A stretch of DNA of 64,000 nucleotides from GCA-2862585 sp965277895 (GTDB taxonomy: Bacteria > Bacteroidota > Bacteroidia > Flavobacteriales > UBA7312): positions 248,001 through 312,000 of the forward strand of contig CBDIDR010000001.1 in the NCBI GenBank assembly GCA_965277895.1, read 5' to 3'. Shown here piece after piece: positions 15,716-23,732 of this stretch (positions are counted from its first letter, which is position 1; each line of letters opens with the position of its first letter). Position numbers and translations under genes: made by a program. The notes under the pieces were generated by a model. It searched no databases. It saw only the letters and a program-made list of their open reading frames with translations, and was not told the origin of the DNA.

Positions 15716-16946
15716 TAACTTTTACGCTTCATGCGAACGCGTATTTCAACCCAAATTAGAAGGGAAACCCATCTTGGTGCTCTCTAATAACGACGGCTGT
15801 GTTATAGCACGAAGTAATGAAAGTAAAGCCTTAGGAATTAAAATGGGCGTGCCTGTTTTTCAGGTCAAACACCTGATAAGACAACACAACGTTCATGTGT
15901 TCTCATCCAACTTTACACTATACGGCGACTTATCCAAAAGAGTAATGTCCACCATGCGACAAGAGGTAAAGGCTATGGAAGTCTATTCCATCGACGAAGC
16001 TTTTATGGATTTTACTGGCGAAGGAGACCCTATTTCTAAGGGCATCGCCTTAAAGAAAAAAGTACGTCAACACACAGGTATTCCTATATCTATTGGTATT
16101 GCCCCCACTAAAACTCTGTGCAAAGTAGCCGGTCTTATCGCCAAGAAACACACCAAGTCTGGCGTTTTTGTGTTGGACAAACCCGAACTCATTAATAGAG
16201 CACTCAAGTGGCTAGCCGTAGAAGATCTTTGGGGCATAGGCAGAAGACATGCGCATATGCTCAAAAATATGGGTATAAAAACAGCTTATGACCTTTGCAG
16301 AGCCGAAGAAAGCTGGGTTAAACGTCGTCTATCGGTTGTTGGACTAAGGATGGTAAAGGAGCTAAAAGGCGTTCCTTGTTTTCCTCTAGAAGAACATGCC
16401 AGTAGAAAAAAGAACATTTGCACCTCACGTTCATTTGGCAAAAAGATAACACATATAGAAGATTTAAAAGAAAGCGTGAGTAATTACGCCTCTAACTGTG
16501 CCTACAAACTCCGTAAGCAAAAAAGCTGCACCACAAGGGTAAGCGTATTTATACACACCAATCCTTTCAGGCCAACGGACAAACAATATAAAGGCTTTAC
16601 CTCATTTGTTTTAGACTCGCCTACCAACGACTCTATGGAAATCATCCGCTTTGCACTAAAAGGCTTGGAAAAAATATACCGCCCTGGCTATACCTATAAA
16701 AAAGCCGGGATTATTGTTGGCGATATTGTTCCTCAACAGCAACAACAACTCAGTTTGTTCAACAGTATAGACCGCCAAAAGCAACAATCTGTGATGTCCG
16801 CACTAGACAAAATTAACGACAGAATGGGCCGTGATAAGGTACGCCTAGCTGTGCAAGGTCAAGCGCGGCAGTGGAAAATGAAAAGAGAAAAACTCTCGCC
16901 CTCCTACTCTACACGCATAGACGAGGCTTTGACGGTGTACTTATAA
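15693..16946 (+). CDS. umuC: Y-family DNA polymerase V catalytic subunit
   Basis: A 417-residue Y-family translesion polymerase. The palm carries the metal ligands Asp6 in LADCNNFYASCERVF and Asp101-Glu102 in YSIDEAFMDF; helix-hairpin-helix (about 180-205) and little finger (about 240-350) follow, then a UmuC-specific C-terminal region. It copies past damaged bases with the processed UmuD partner encoded just upstream; the 23-base overlap ensures co-translation. Together with uvrC and the photolyase gene elsewhere in the window it suits a sunlit habitat. Confidence 0.94.
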   Translation: MLALADCNNFYASCERVFQPKLEGKPILVLSNNDGCVIARSNESKALGIKMGVPVFQVKHLIRQHNVHVFSSNFTLYGDLSKRVMSTMRQEVKAMEVYSIDEAFMDFTGEGDPISKGIALKKKVRQHTGIPISIGIAPTKTLCKVAGLIAKKHTKSGVFVLDKPELINRALKWLAVEDLWGIGRRHAHMLKNMGIKTAYDLCRAEESWVKRRLSVVGLRMVKELKGVPCFPLEEHASRKKNICTSRSFGKKITHIEDLKESVSNYASNCAYKLRKQKSCTTRVSVFIHTNPFRPTDKQYKGFTSFVLDSPTNDSMEIIRFALKGLEKIYRPGYTYKKAGIIVGDIVPQQQQQLSLFNSIDRQKQQSVMSALDKINDRMGRDKVRLAVQGQARQWKMKREKLSPSYSTRIDEALTVYL

Positions 16947-17002
16947 AGTGACCCCCTAAAGCAACAGAAAGACTAGATTAAGCGTTAGACTTATTTAAAT
17001 TG

Positions 17003-17010
17003 TACTTTTG
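17003..17010 (+). promoter_or_regulatory. -7 box of the acetyltransferase-like gene at 17031
   Basis: TACTTTTG, exact consensus, 20 bases before the TTG start codon. Confidence 0.5.
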
Positions 17011-17030
17011 CCCCACTAATTGACTAACAC

Positions 17031-18152
17031 TTGGACATACACTTACATACTTCTGCCGATTCTGTTGATTCCAAGCAATGGAAAAGTGCAGGAAAAGAGC
17101 TTAACCCTTTTCTGTCCTTTTCGTTCAAACAAGCTCTGGAGAAAAACCATACCGAAAACATAAAGCACCTTTACTATCTAGTAGATGACAAAAACAATAA
17201 GGTCATCGGCTATGCTCAACAATTTAATTTAGGAGGTGGAAAAATTAGCTCATATCAAAAAAGAAATAAAGTAAACAAAGGCCTGGTCAGTTTTTTGCTA
17301 GGCTTATTGAGGCTGAATGTGGTAGTAATTGGAAATGGTCTAATCACCAATGTAAACAACATAAGTGCAGACAGTATAGAAAACAAAAACGAATTTGTAA
17401 AGGGTCTACTCAAGAAAATTCGACTTACATTATCTGTAAATAAATTTATTATCCCTGACCACTTCTTCACACACTTAGACATTGCAAATCCTGTAGATGA
17501 ATTTCCAAAACTCATAAAAGTAGAGATTGAAGAAGACATGCAGTTGCCTCTGTTAAGCGAATGGAAAAGCTTTGAAGACTACACCAATAGTCTAAAGAAA
17601 AAATACCGTAGCCGACTACGTGGGGTAATGAAAAAAAGTGAAGACATTAACATTATTCAGTTAACAAAAGAAGACTTAATACAATACGAAGATGAGATCC
17701 AAATACTTTTTGAAAACGTAAAGAAAAACTCTTCTTTTGGCGCACTTACCTTTAACTCTAGGGTATTCAAAGACCTCATAACACTGGACTGCCCTAAGAG
17801 TAAGGTTTATGGTCTATTTTTAGATAAAAAACTTATTGGCTTTTCTTCCGAACTGATGGCGAACAACAATTTATACTCCTACTTCATCGGCTTGGATTAC
17901 AAATACAATCAAGAATATAGGCTTTATGAACGCATCCTCAACGAAAGTATAAAGCACGGTATTGAAAATCGTTCTAATCGAGTCATTTTTGGTAGAACTG
18001 CCGCCGAATTTAAAAGCAATGTGGGTGCTGCTCCGATAAAATCATACATCTACATCTACCTACACAACCCTCTGCTAAGATGGGTGCTGAGACCTCTACT
18101 AAACGCCATTAAGCCAAAAAAATGGACTCAACGGCATCCGTTTAACGCTTAG
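17031..18152 (+). CDS. GNAT/FemAB-like acyltransferase
   Basis: A 373-residue protein of the large acetyltransferase group often labelled 'peptidoglycan biosynthesis/recognition' and related to FemAB. The C-terminal half has the GNAT-like segment SKVYGLFLDKKLIGFSSELM and YSYFIGLDYKYNQEYRLYERILNESI, followed by GRTAAEFKSNVGA. The N-terminal half contains KKKYRSRLRGVMKK, a basic helix typical of this group. Substrate unknown. The reading frame is closed by a stop codon two codons before the TTG at 17031, so TTG is taken as start. The last residues are basic (KPKKWTQRHPF). Confidence 0.75.
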   Translation: MDIHLHTSADSVDSKQWKSAGKELNPFLSFSFKQALEKNHTENIKHLYYLVDDKNNKVIGYAQQFNLGGGKISSYQKRNKVNKGLVSFLLGLLRLNVVVIGNGLITNVNNISADSIENKNEFVKGLLKKIRLTLSVNKFIIPDHFFTHLDIANPVDEFPKLIKVEIEEDMQLPLLSEWKSFEDYTNSLKKKYRSRLRGVMKKSEDINIIQLTKEDLIQYEDEIQILFENVKKNSSFGALTFNSRVFKDLITLDCPKSKVYGLFLDKKLIGFSSELMANNNLYSYFIGLDYKYNQEYRLYERILNESIKHGIENRSNRVIFGRTAAEFKSNVGAAPIKSYIYIYLHNPLLRWVLRPLLNAIKPKKWTQRHPFNA

Positions 18153-18336
18153 TGCAGCACTCCGCCAACCTCAGGCTCTTTCACCAAAACGCGGTACGAT
18201 ACTCCCACTGTAAATTGGGTTTTGGCCACAATTAAATAGTTTTATGAACAAACTTTAGTCAAATGAAAATTACTTTACCCAACATAAATCTTTAGACTTT
18301 AGTTCTGCTTCGTTTCTTAGTAAACGATAAAGGTAA

Positions 18337-19356
18337 TCAAAGGCTAGACTTAAACTGCTTCAAGAAGCGGACATCGTTTTCAAAAAACAATCTAAGATCG
18401 TTGACTTGGTATTTTAACATGGCTATTCGTTCGATGCCCATGCCAAAAGCAAAGCCGCTGTATTTTTGAGGGTCAATATTGCAATTTCTTAATACGTTAG
18501 GGTCAACCATGCCGCAGCCTAGTATTTCGAGGTAACCGGTATACTTACAGACGTTACAACCCTTGCCCGAACAAATGTTGCAGGATACATCTACCTCAGC
18601 ACTTGGCTCTGTGAATGGGAAATAGGACGGTCTTAGTCTTATCTCTGTTTTATCACCAAACATTTCTTTAGCAAAGTATAGCAAGACTTGTTTTAGGTCT
18701 GCAAAGGATACGTTTTCATCAATGTATAAACCCTCAACTTGGTGAAATATACAGTGTGCACGAGCAGATATCGCCTCGTTTCTATACACTCTTCCTGGTG
18801 AGAGTGTGCGTATTGGCGGCTTATTATTTTCCATATACCTTACTTGCACCGATGAAGTATGTGTACGCAAAAGTGTATCTGGATTAGTCTGAATAAAGAA
18901 AGTGTCCTGCATATCCCTAGCAGGGTGTTCTTCGGGTAGGTTTAAAGCGGTAAAATTATGCCAATCGTCTTCAATTTCTGGTCCTTCGGACAGGGTAAAG
19001 CCTATACGGTTAAAAATTTCTACAATTTCATTTTTGACCAAAGACAAAGGGTGTCTGCTACCTATTGAGTCTTCTGTAACGGGCATTGTTAAATCAATCC
19101 CAGAAGATGCTTTTTTGGATTGAGTAAATGCACTTTTACCTTCCTCCAATTTATTTTGAATGGTTTGCTTAAGTTGATTTAAGGCTTGTCCAAAGTCCTT
19201 TTTTTGATCATTTGGAACGTTCTTAAAATCTGCAAACAAGTCGTTCATCAGGCCTTTTTTGCCTAAAAATTTAATTCTGAATTGTTCTAATTCTTCGGCG
19301 TCCTTTGCTACAAAAGAATTTACTTCTACTAAAAGCTGTTGAACTTTCTCTAACAT
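18337..19356 (-). CDS. pheS: Phenylalanine-tRNA ligase alpha subunit
   Basis: A 339-residue class II aminoacyl-tRNA synthetase subunit. An N-terminal coiled coil (about 1-85) precedes the catalytic core with HPLSLVKNEIVEIFNRIGF, motif 2 (RVYRNEAISARAHCIFHQVEGL) and motif 3 (GFAFGMGIERIAMLKY). A short Cys-rich loop (CNICSGKGCNVC) is a common variation in the family. It charges tRNA-Phe together with PheT, which is not in this window. It starts one base after the cyclophilin stop codon, so the two genes are coupled. Confidence 0.97.
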   Translation of the reverse strand: MLEKVQQLLVEVNSFVAKDAEELEQFRIKFLGKKGLMNDLFADFKNVPNDQKKDFGQALNQLKQTIQNKLEEGKSAFTQSKKASSGIDLTMPVTEDSIGSRHPLSLVKNEIVEIFNRIGFTLSEGPEIEDDWHNFTALNLPEEHPARDMQDTFFIQTNPDTLLRTHTSSVQVRYMENNKPPIRTLSPGRVYRNEAISARAHCIFHQVEGLYIDENVSFADLKQVLLYFAKEMFGDKTEIRLRPSYFPFTEPSAEVDVSCNICSGKGCNVCKYTGYLEILGCGMVDPNVLRNCNIDPQKYSGFAFGMGIERIAMLKYQVNDLRLFFENDVRFLKQFKSSL

Positions 19357-19357
19357 A

Positions 19358-20008
19358 CTACTTTATTATACTAACTTTCATTGCCGCTTTTTCAAGAGGT
19401 AAGTTGTTTTTATTTCTCTTAAGGTTAGAAATCTTGGTAATGACTTCTAAGCCTTTTATAACTTCACCAAACACAGTATATCCACCATCTAAATGCGGTG
19501 TTCCGCCAATAGATGAGTACGCTTTTTTCTGAATATCAGATAGCTTCACTCCCATTCGTTGTTCAATCATCGCCATTTTTTGTGCGCCATACACTTGTCC
19601 CTCTACTATGTAAAATTGTGAGCCTGAAGATTCTTTTTTTGGATTTACCGCATCGCCCATTCTGGCTGCTGCTAGAGCTCCTTTTTTATGTATTAAATTG
19701 GGGTTAAATTCTGCTGGCAAAGTATAACCCGGTCCACCGTTACCAATTTGCTGACTAGAGTTTGCCTCTTTTGATACGGGGTCTCCACCCTGAATCATAA
19801 AATTTGGAATCACTCTATGAAATAGCGTGCCATCATAAAAGCCTTTCTCAACTAACTTTATAAAATTATCACGATGGGTTGGTGTTTCATTGTACAGTTC
19901 AGCAATCATTTCACCATGTACAGTTTCAATCTTTACCTTTACTCTTTCTTGAGAGAATACAGAAAATGCTAAAACTAAGGTGAATAGAGTGGTTAAAATT
20001 GGTTTCAT
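19358..20008 (-). CDS. Secreted cyclophilin-type peptidyl-prolyl isomerase
   Basis: The start at 20008 gives a clear signal peptide (MKPILTTLFTLVLAFSVFSQ); an in-frame codon at 20041 would bury it. The 216-residue protein has the cyclophilin active-site strip FHRVIPNFMIQGGDP and the GSQFYI and FGEVIKGLEV segments. It assists folding of exported proteins by proline isomerisation in the periplasm. An insertion (GAQKMAMIEQRMGVKLSDIQ) sits between two core strands, as seen in other Bacteroidota homologs. pheS follows one base after its stop. Confidence 0.92.
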   Translation of the reverse strand: MKPILTTLFTLVLAFSVFSQERVKVKIETVHGEMIAELYNETPTHRDNFIKLVEKGFYDGTLFHRVIPNFMIQGGDPVSKEANSSQQIGNGGPGYTLPAEFNPNLIHKKGALAAARMGDAVNPKKESSGSQFYIVEGQVYGAQKMAMIEQRMGVKLSDIQKKAYSSIGGTPHLDGGYTVFGEVIKGLEVITKISNLKRNKNNLPLEKAAMKVSIIK

Positions 20009-20016
20009 ATAATTGT

Positions 20017-20024
20017 TATCTTTG
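20017..20024 (+). promoter_or_regulatory. -7 box of the small lipoprotein gene at 20057
   Basis: TATCTTTG, exact consensus, 32 bases before the ATG. Confidence 0.45.
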
Positions 20025-20056
20025 AAAAAGCAAATTAACAAATAATCATTTACAAA

Positions 20057-20419
20057 ATGAAGATAAGTAAAGTACTCATTCCGTTACTATTAGTGTTTAC
20101 CTTTATTTCTTGCAGCGAAGACCCTATCACCAAAGGCGTCATCACTGTTTATGATATGGACGGCAATACGGTTTCTGGTGCTACTGTAGTGCTTTCTCAA
20201 GAAGAAATAACTGGTGTTACTCAAACGAATGTTGTTAGCACTTTAGTATCTGATTTTAACGGACAAACTGAACATATCTTGGAGCTAGAAGCGATAATGA
20301 ATGTTACAGCCTTTACTTTATCCTCCTCAAATGATACTGTCCTACTAGGTCAGTCAGTTATTCGATTCGTTTATGGAAAGACCATTTATAAAGACATCGA
20401 GATTCTTCCTACTAACTAA
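20057..20419 (+). CDS. Small lipoprotein with carboxypeptidase-regulatory-like fold
   Basis: A 120-residue lipoprotein: signal MKISKVLIPLLLVFTFISC with lipobox Cys19. The mature part, GVITVYDMDGNTVSGATVVLSQ, is the start of a carboxypeptidase-regulatory-like or transthyretin-like beta-sandwich, a module common in Bacteroidota surface proteins. No catalytic residues are recognisable and the role is unknown. Its stop codon overlaps the end of the convergent gene at 20416. Confidence 0.75.
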   Translation: MKISKVLIPLLLVFTFISCSEDPITKGVITVYDMDGNTVSGATVVLSQEEITGVTQTNVVSTLVSDFNGQTEHILELEAIMNVTAFTLSSSNDTVLLGQSVIRFVYGKTIYKDIEILPTN

Positions 20420-20742
20420 GAAAAATATTCAATTACAGCTTCCTTAATGAGCTTATCCTGTTCCTTTGGGCTTAAGTTGGGGAGTTTTTCAGTCGACTTC
20501 CAATGTGGCCACCCCTCTTCGTCATGACCTTCAAATTCATAATAACCCCACTGACTTAACAAGGCACAGACAGCAATATGAATAACATCTAACTTTTGAT
20601 TTTTATTGAGCTTTAAATGCCCTTTTCCCAATTCTTGAATGCCTATTAGAAATAAAATTCCTTGAAAATCTAAATCTTCATCGAAGCGTTTATTTAGTTT
20701 TTCAACTAAATTATTCCACTTTAATTTTATTCCGTCGTTCAT
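20416..20742 (-). CDS. Conserved small protein of unknown function
   Basis: A 108-residue soluble, acidic protein with the segment DLDFQGILFLIGIQELGKG and a C-terminal Trp-rich part (EEGWPHWKSTEKLPNL). I do not recognise a named domain; the style is that of conserved Bacteroidota hypotheticals. I chose the ATG at 20742 over the GTG at 20745 because the -7 box TATTTTTG ends four bases before it. It is divergent from cvpA. Confidence 0.7.
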   Translation of the reverse strand: MNDGIKLKWNNLVEKLNKRFDEDLDFQGILFLIGIQELGKGHLKLNKNQKLDVIHIAVCALLSQWGYYEFEGHDEEGWPHWKSTEKLPNLSPKEQDKLIKEAVIEYFS

Positions 20743-20746
20743 CACG

Positions 20747-20754
20747 CAAAAATA
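20747..20754 (-). promoter_or_regulatory. -7 box of the unknown gene at 20416-20742 (leaderless)
   Basis: TATTTTTG on the minus strand, exact consensus, four bases before the ATG; it is separated by one base from the cvpA -7 box on the other strand. Confidence 0.55.
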
Positions 20755-20755
20755 C

Positions 20756-20763
20756 TACTTTTG
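20756..20763 (+). promoter_or_regulatory. -7 box of cvpA
   Basis: TACTTTTG, exact consensus, seven bases before the ATG at 20771. It faces away from the box at 20747-20754. Confidence 0.55.
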
Positions 20764-20770
20764 GGGTGTT

Positions 20771-21316
20771 ATGAACTACTTGGATATAATTTTGGCAATA
20801 CCCCTATTGTGGGGCTTATATAAAGGCGTATCAAAAGGTATTATTAAAGAACTGGCTTCTCTAGTTGCATTGATAGTTGGTATTTATGGTGCGATACATT
20901 TTGCGGATAGTATTCAGCCCTATTTAAAAAGCGAATTGTCTATTGAGTCGTCCTTTTTACCCATAGTATCCTTTGCCATTACGTTTATAGCCATCGTATT
21001 AGTTGTTCGTTTCGTTGGTTTTGTAGTCGATAAAATCATCAAAATGGTTGCTCTAGGTTTAGTGAGTAGGCTGCTTGGGGGTGTTTTTGGAGTGCTCAAA
21101 ACAGCCTTCATAATTAGTGCCTTGTTGTTGGTCTTTAACACCTTTGACTATCACCTCAACTTAATTCCTTTAGAGCAAAAGAACTCTTCAGTGTTGTATA
21201 AGCCCATTTCGAATATGATTCCGTCAATTGCCCCCAACGTAAACGATGGTAATTCACTTATTGATGAAGCAGAAAAAATTTGGGAAGATGCTGAAGAAAA
21301 GATTAATCTTCAATAA
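20771..21316 (+). CDS. cvpA: CvpA family inner membrane protein
   Basis: A 181-residue membrane protein of the CvpA/colicin V production family. It has four hydrophobic helices (about 5-20, 29-46, 64-85 and 103-122) with the typical opening NYLDIILAIPLLWGLYKGVSKGIIKEL and the central GLVSRLLGGVFGVLKTAF. The C-terminus is soluble and acidic. The molecular role is poorly known in any species; links to envelope stress resistance are reported. Its last 14 bases overlap the end of the convergent pgk gene. Confidence 0.88.
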   Translation: MNYLDIILAIPLLWGLYKGVSKGIIKELASLVALIVGIYGAIHFADSIQPYLKSELSIESSFLPIVSFAITFIAIVLVVRFVGFVVDKIIKMVALGLVSRLLGGVFGVLKTAFIISALLLVFNTFDYHLNLIPLEQKNSSVLYKPISNMIPSIAPNVNDGNSLIDEAEKIWEDAEEKINLQ

Positions 21317-22493
21317 TCGCCGCTATTCCTGGTAATACTTTGCCCTCTAGATATTCGAGCATCGCTCCCCCTCCTGTTGACACATAACTTACCTTGTCTG
21401 CCAAGCTGTATTTATTGATAGCAGCTACAGAATCGCCACCCCCAACTAAGGTATAAGCTCCTTTTTGAGTTGCTTCTGCTAATGCTTCGGCAATCGCTTT
21501 CGTTCCGTGAGAAAAGTTCTCCATTTCGAACACGCCCATTGGACCGTTCCACAATACAGTTGACGAATTAAGAATAACTTCTGAAAACTTTGAGATCGTA
21601 TCCTCTCCTACGTCTAAGCCCATATATCCAGAAGGTATATTTTCAACACTTGAATATGTTGTTTTGGCATCATTATCAAACTGGTCGGCATTTACTGAAT
21701 CAGAAGGAAGGTATAGGCTAACGCCTTTTTCTTTTGCCTTTTGAATTATGTCAAGAGCAAGGTCTAATTTATCCTCTTCCACTAATGAGTTTCCAACACT
21801 ACCGCCCATAGCTTTAATAAATGTGAAAGTCATTCCGCCGCCGATAATTAGGTTGTCAACCTCATCCATTAATCGCAAAATAATTGAAATTTTAGACGAT
21901 ACTTTTGCTCCACCTACAATGGCTGTAAATGGTTTTTTTGCTCCGCCAGTAATTTTGTTAATGTTTTCAATTTCATTAGACATTACATAGCCAAAACACT
22001 TATTTCCTACAAAAAACAGAGCTATGATAGCTGTTGAAGCATGAGCTCTATGAGCCGTTCCAAAAGCATCATTAACGTAAATATCTCCTAGCTTTGAAAG
22101 CTCCTGTGCAAAAGCAATATCGCCCGCCGTTTCTTCAGTGTTGAACCTAAGGTTTTCTATAAGTAATACCTCTCCGCTTTCTAGTGAATTTGTCATTTCA
22201 ACAACCGCATCGCCTACACATTGGTCAATAAATTTCACCTCTTGCGATAATAGTTTGCTCAGGTGAGGAACCAAGTGTTTCATTGACAAGCTATCATCTG
22301 TCCCTTTTGGTCTTCCTCTATGAGACATAAGAATAACTTTACCGCCACCATTAAGAATCTTACTTATTGTCGGTAAGGTTGCACGCATCCTAGTGTCGTC
22401 AGTAACATTAAAATCAGCATCCATAGGGACATTAAAGTCTACTCTAATTAATACGCGTTTGTTTTGAAAAGAAAATGTGTCTAAGGTCATCAT
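21303..22493 (-). CDS. pgk: Phosphoglycerate kinase
   Basis: Glycolytic enzyme that transfers phosphate between 1,3-bisphosphoglycerate and ADP. The 396-residue protein has the N-domain substrate motifs RVDFNVP and SHRGRPKG, the hinge region, and the nucleotide-domain motifs GGAKVSSK, NGPMGVFE and GGGDSVAA, all intact. An ATG at 22490 is an alternative start one codon in. It has its own promoter (22510-22517) and is divergent from holB. Pyruvate kinase, a later glycolytic step, is also in the window at 53439. Confidence 0.97.
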   Translation of the reverse strand: MMTLDTFSFQNKRVLIRVDFNVPMDADFNVTDDTRMRATLPTISKILNGGGKVILMSHRGRPKGTDDSLSMKHLVPHLSKLLSQEVKFIDQCVGDAVVEMTNSLESGEVLLIENLRFNTEETAGDIAFAQELSKLGDIYVNDAFGTAHRAHASTAIIALFFVGNKCFGYVMSNEIENINKITGGAKKPFTAIVGGAKVSSKISIILRLMDEVDNLIIGGGMTFTFIKAMGGSVGNSLVEEDKLDLALDIIQKAKEKGVSLYLPSDSVNADQFDNDAKTTYSSVENIPSGYMGLDVGEDTISKFSEVILNSSTVLWNGPMGVFEMENFSHGTKAIAEALAEATQKGAYTLVGGGDSVAAINKYSLADKVSYVSTGGGAMLEYLEGKVLPGIAAIIED

Positions 22494-22509
22494 TATGAAA
22501 AAATTTAGG

Positions 22510-22517
22510 CAAATGTA
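22510..22517 (-). promoter_or_regulatory. -7 box of pgk
   Basis: TACATTTG on the minus strand, exact consensus, 16 bases before the first ATG. Confidence 0.5.
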
Positions 22518-22552
22518 TATTTTCTAAAAGTAATCTAAAAGGATTTATTCAT

Positions 22553-22560
22553 TACCTTTG
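22553..22560 (+). promoter_or_regulatory. -7 box of the holB-ricT-gldH operon
   Basis: TACCTTTG, exact consensus, 20 bases before the holB ATG. Confidence 0.5.
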
Positions 22561-22580
22561 AAATCAAGCGATATAGGACT

Positions 22581-23729
22581 ATGCAATTCAAAGATATCCC
22601 TTCAAATAATCGAGTAAAAAGTCAACTACTACATGCCGTTGAAAACAATAGGCTTAGTCATGCACACCTTTTTACTGCTGAAGACGGTTCTTCTGGGTTG
22701 GCTATGGCACTAGCTTTTGCCCAATATTTGATGTGTGAAAACAAATCCCCTTCTGACTCTTGTGGGCTATGTCCTGCATGTCTGAAATCGGAAAAGTTAA
22801 TTCACCCTGACCTGCATTGTGTTTTCCCTGTTATTACAGGAAAAGAAACAAGCCCCGTTAGCGACCATTTTATTGAAGAATGGAGAGGAGCTATCGCTTC
22901 CAATCCATTTATGTCAGAAGAGGAATGGTACCTCAATTTAGGCAACACCAACAAACAAGGGTTTATAAGCGTTAATGAGTCCAACGAACTCAGCAAAAAA
23001 ACCGTTCTAAAACCCTATGAAAACTCATACAGGGTGATTATTATTTGGCATGCGGAGAAGATGCATAATCCAGCCGCTAACAAACTGTTAAAACTTCTTG
23101 AAGAGCCCCCTGAAAAAACCATATTTATACTATTGACATCTTCTTCGGAAAATCTGTTAGAAACCATAGTGTCTAGATTGCAAAACACAATTATTGAACC
23201 TTGCGATGAAAACAGCTTAACGAAATATCTCATTGAAAAAGAAGATGTAGGCGGAAAAAAAGCATCAGAAATCAGTCACTTGTCATCAGGAAATATAGGA
23301 CAGGCTCTCAAATTGATTAAAGGAAGTGAGTTATTGGAACAAAACACAGAAGAGTTTCAAAATTGGATGCGAATGTGTTACAAGGCTCGTGTTATTGAAC
23401 TAACGTCTTGGGTGGATATGATAAGCCGTTGGGGAAGAGAACAACAAAAAGGGTTTTTACAATACGCTTTACACATGGTCAGGGAAAGTTTAGTACGGAA
23501 TTTTGCTGACTCATCTATTCAAAAAATAAGAGAGGAAGAAGAGCAATTTACCAAAAACTTTGCCCCTTTTATTCATCAAAATAATGCCATTGAAATTATA
23601 GAAGAAATCGAATTAGCACACAAACATATCTCTAGAAATGGCAGCTCAAAATTTATTTTTATGGATTTGACTTTAAAAATGGTTGTTCTTCTTCATGTTA
23701 AAAATATAACTTTGCAGGAAACTAACTAA
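22581..23729 (+). CDS. holB: DNA polymerase III delta' subunit (clamp loader)
   Basis: A 382-residue clamp-loader subunit related to DnaX. It has the zinc-type Cys cluster (CENKSPSDSCGLCPACLK), the sensor region NKLLKLLEEPPEKTIFILLTSS with the S-R finger motif (TIVSRLQ), and a C-terminal collar domain. The N-terminal P-loop position is degenerate, as usual for delta'. It helps load the sliding clamp at replication forks. It is the first gene of a run with ricT, gldH and a PBP1A, an order I recall as conserved in Bacteroidota. Confidence 0.9.
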   Translation: MQFKDIPSNNRVKSQLLHAVENNRLSHAHLFTAEDGSSGLAMALAFAQYLMCENKSPSDSCGLCPACLKSEKLIHPDLHCVFPVITGKETSPVSDHFIEEWRGAIASNPFMSEEEWYLNLGNTNKQGFISVNESNELSKKTVLKPYENSYRVIIIWHAEKMHNPAANKLLKLLEEPPEKTIFILLTSSSENLLETIVSRLQNTIIEPCDENSLTKYLIEKEDVGGKKASEISHLSSGNIGQALKLIKGSELLEQNTEEFQNWMRMCYKARVIELTSWVDMISRWGREQQKGFLQYALHMVRESLVRNFADSSIQKIREEEEQFTKNFAPFIHQNNAIEIIEEIELAHKHISRNGSSKFIFMDLTLKMVVLLHVKNITLQETN

Positions 23730-23732
23730 AGT

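Noticed and set aside
18153..18336. Structured RNA in the gap between the acyltransferase and pheS
   Set aside because: CCAAAAC and GTTTTGG can pair over a long, poorly paired interior, but there is no T-run, promoter box or repeat to support a defined element.
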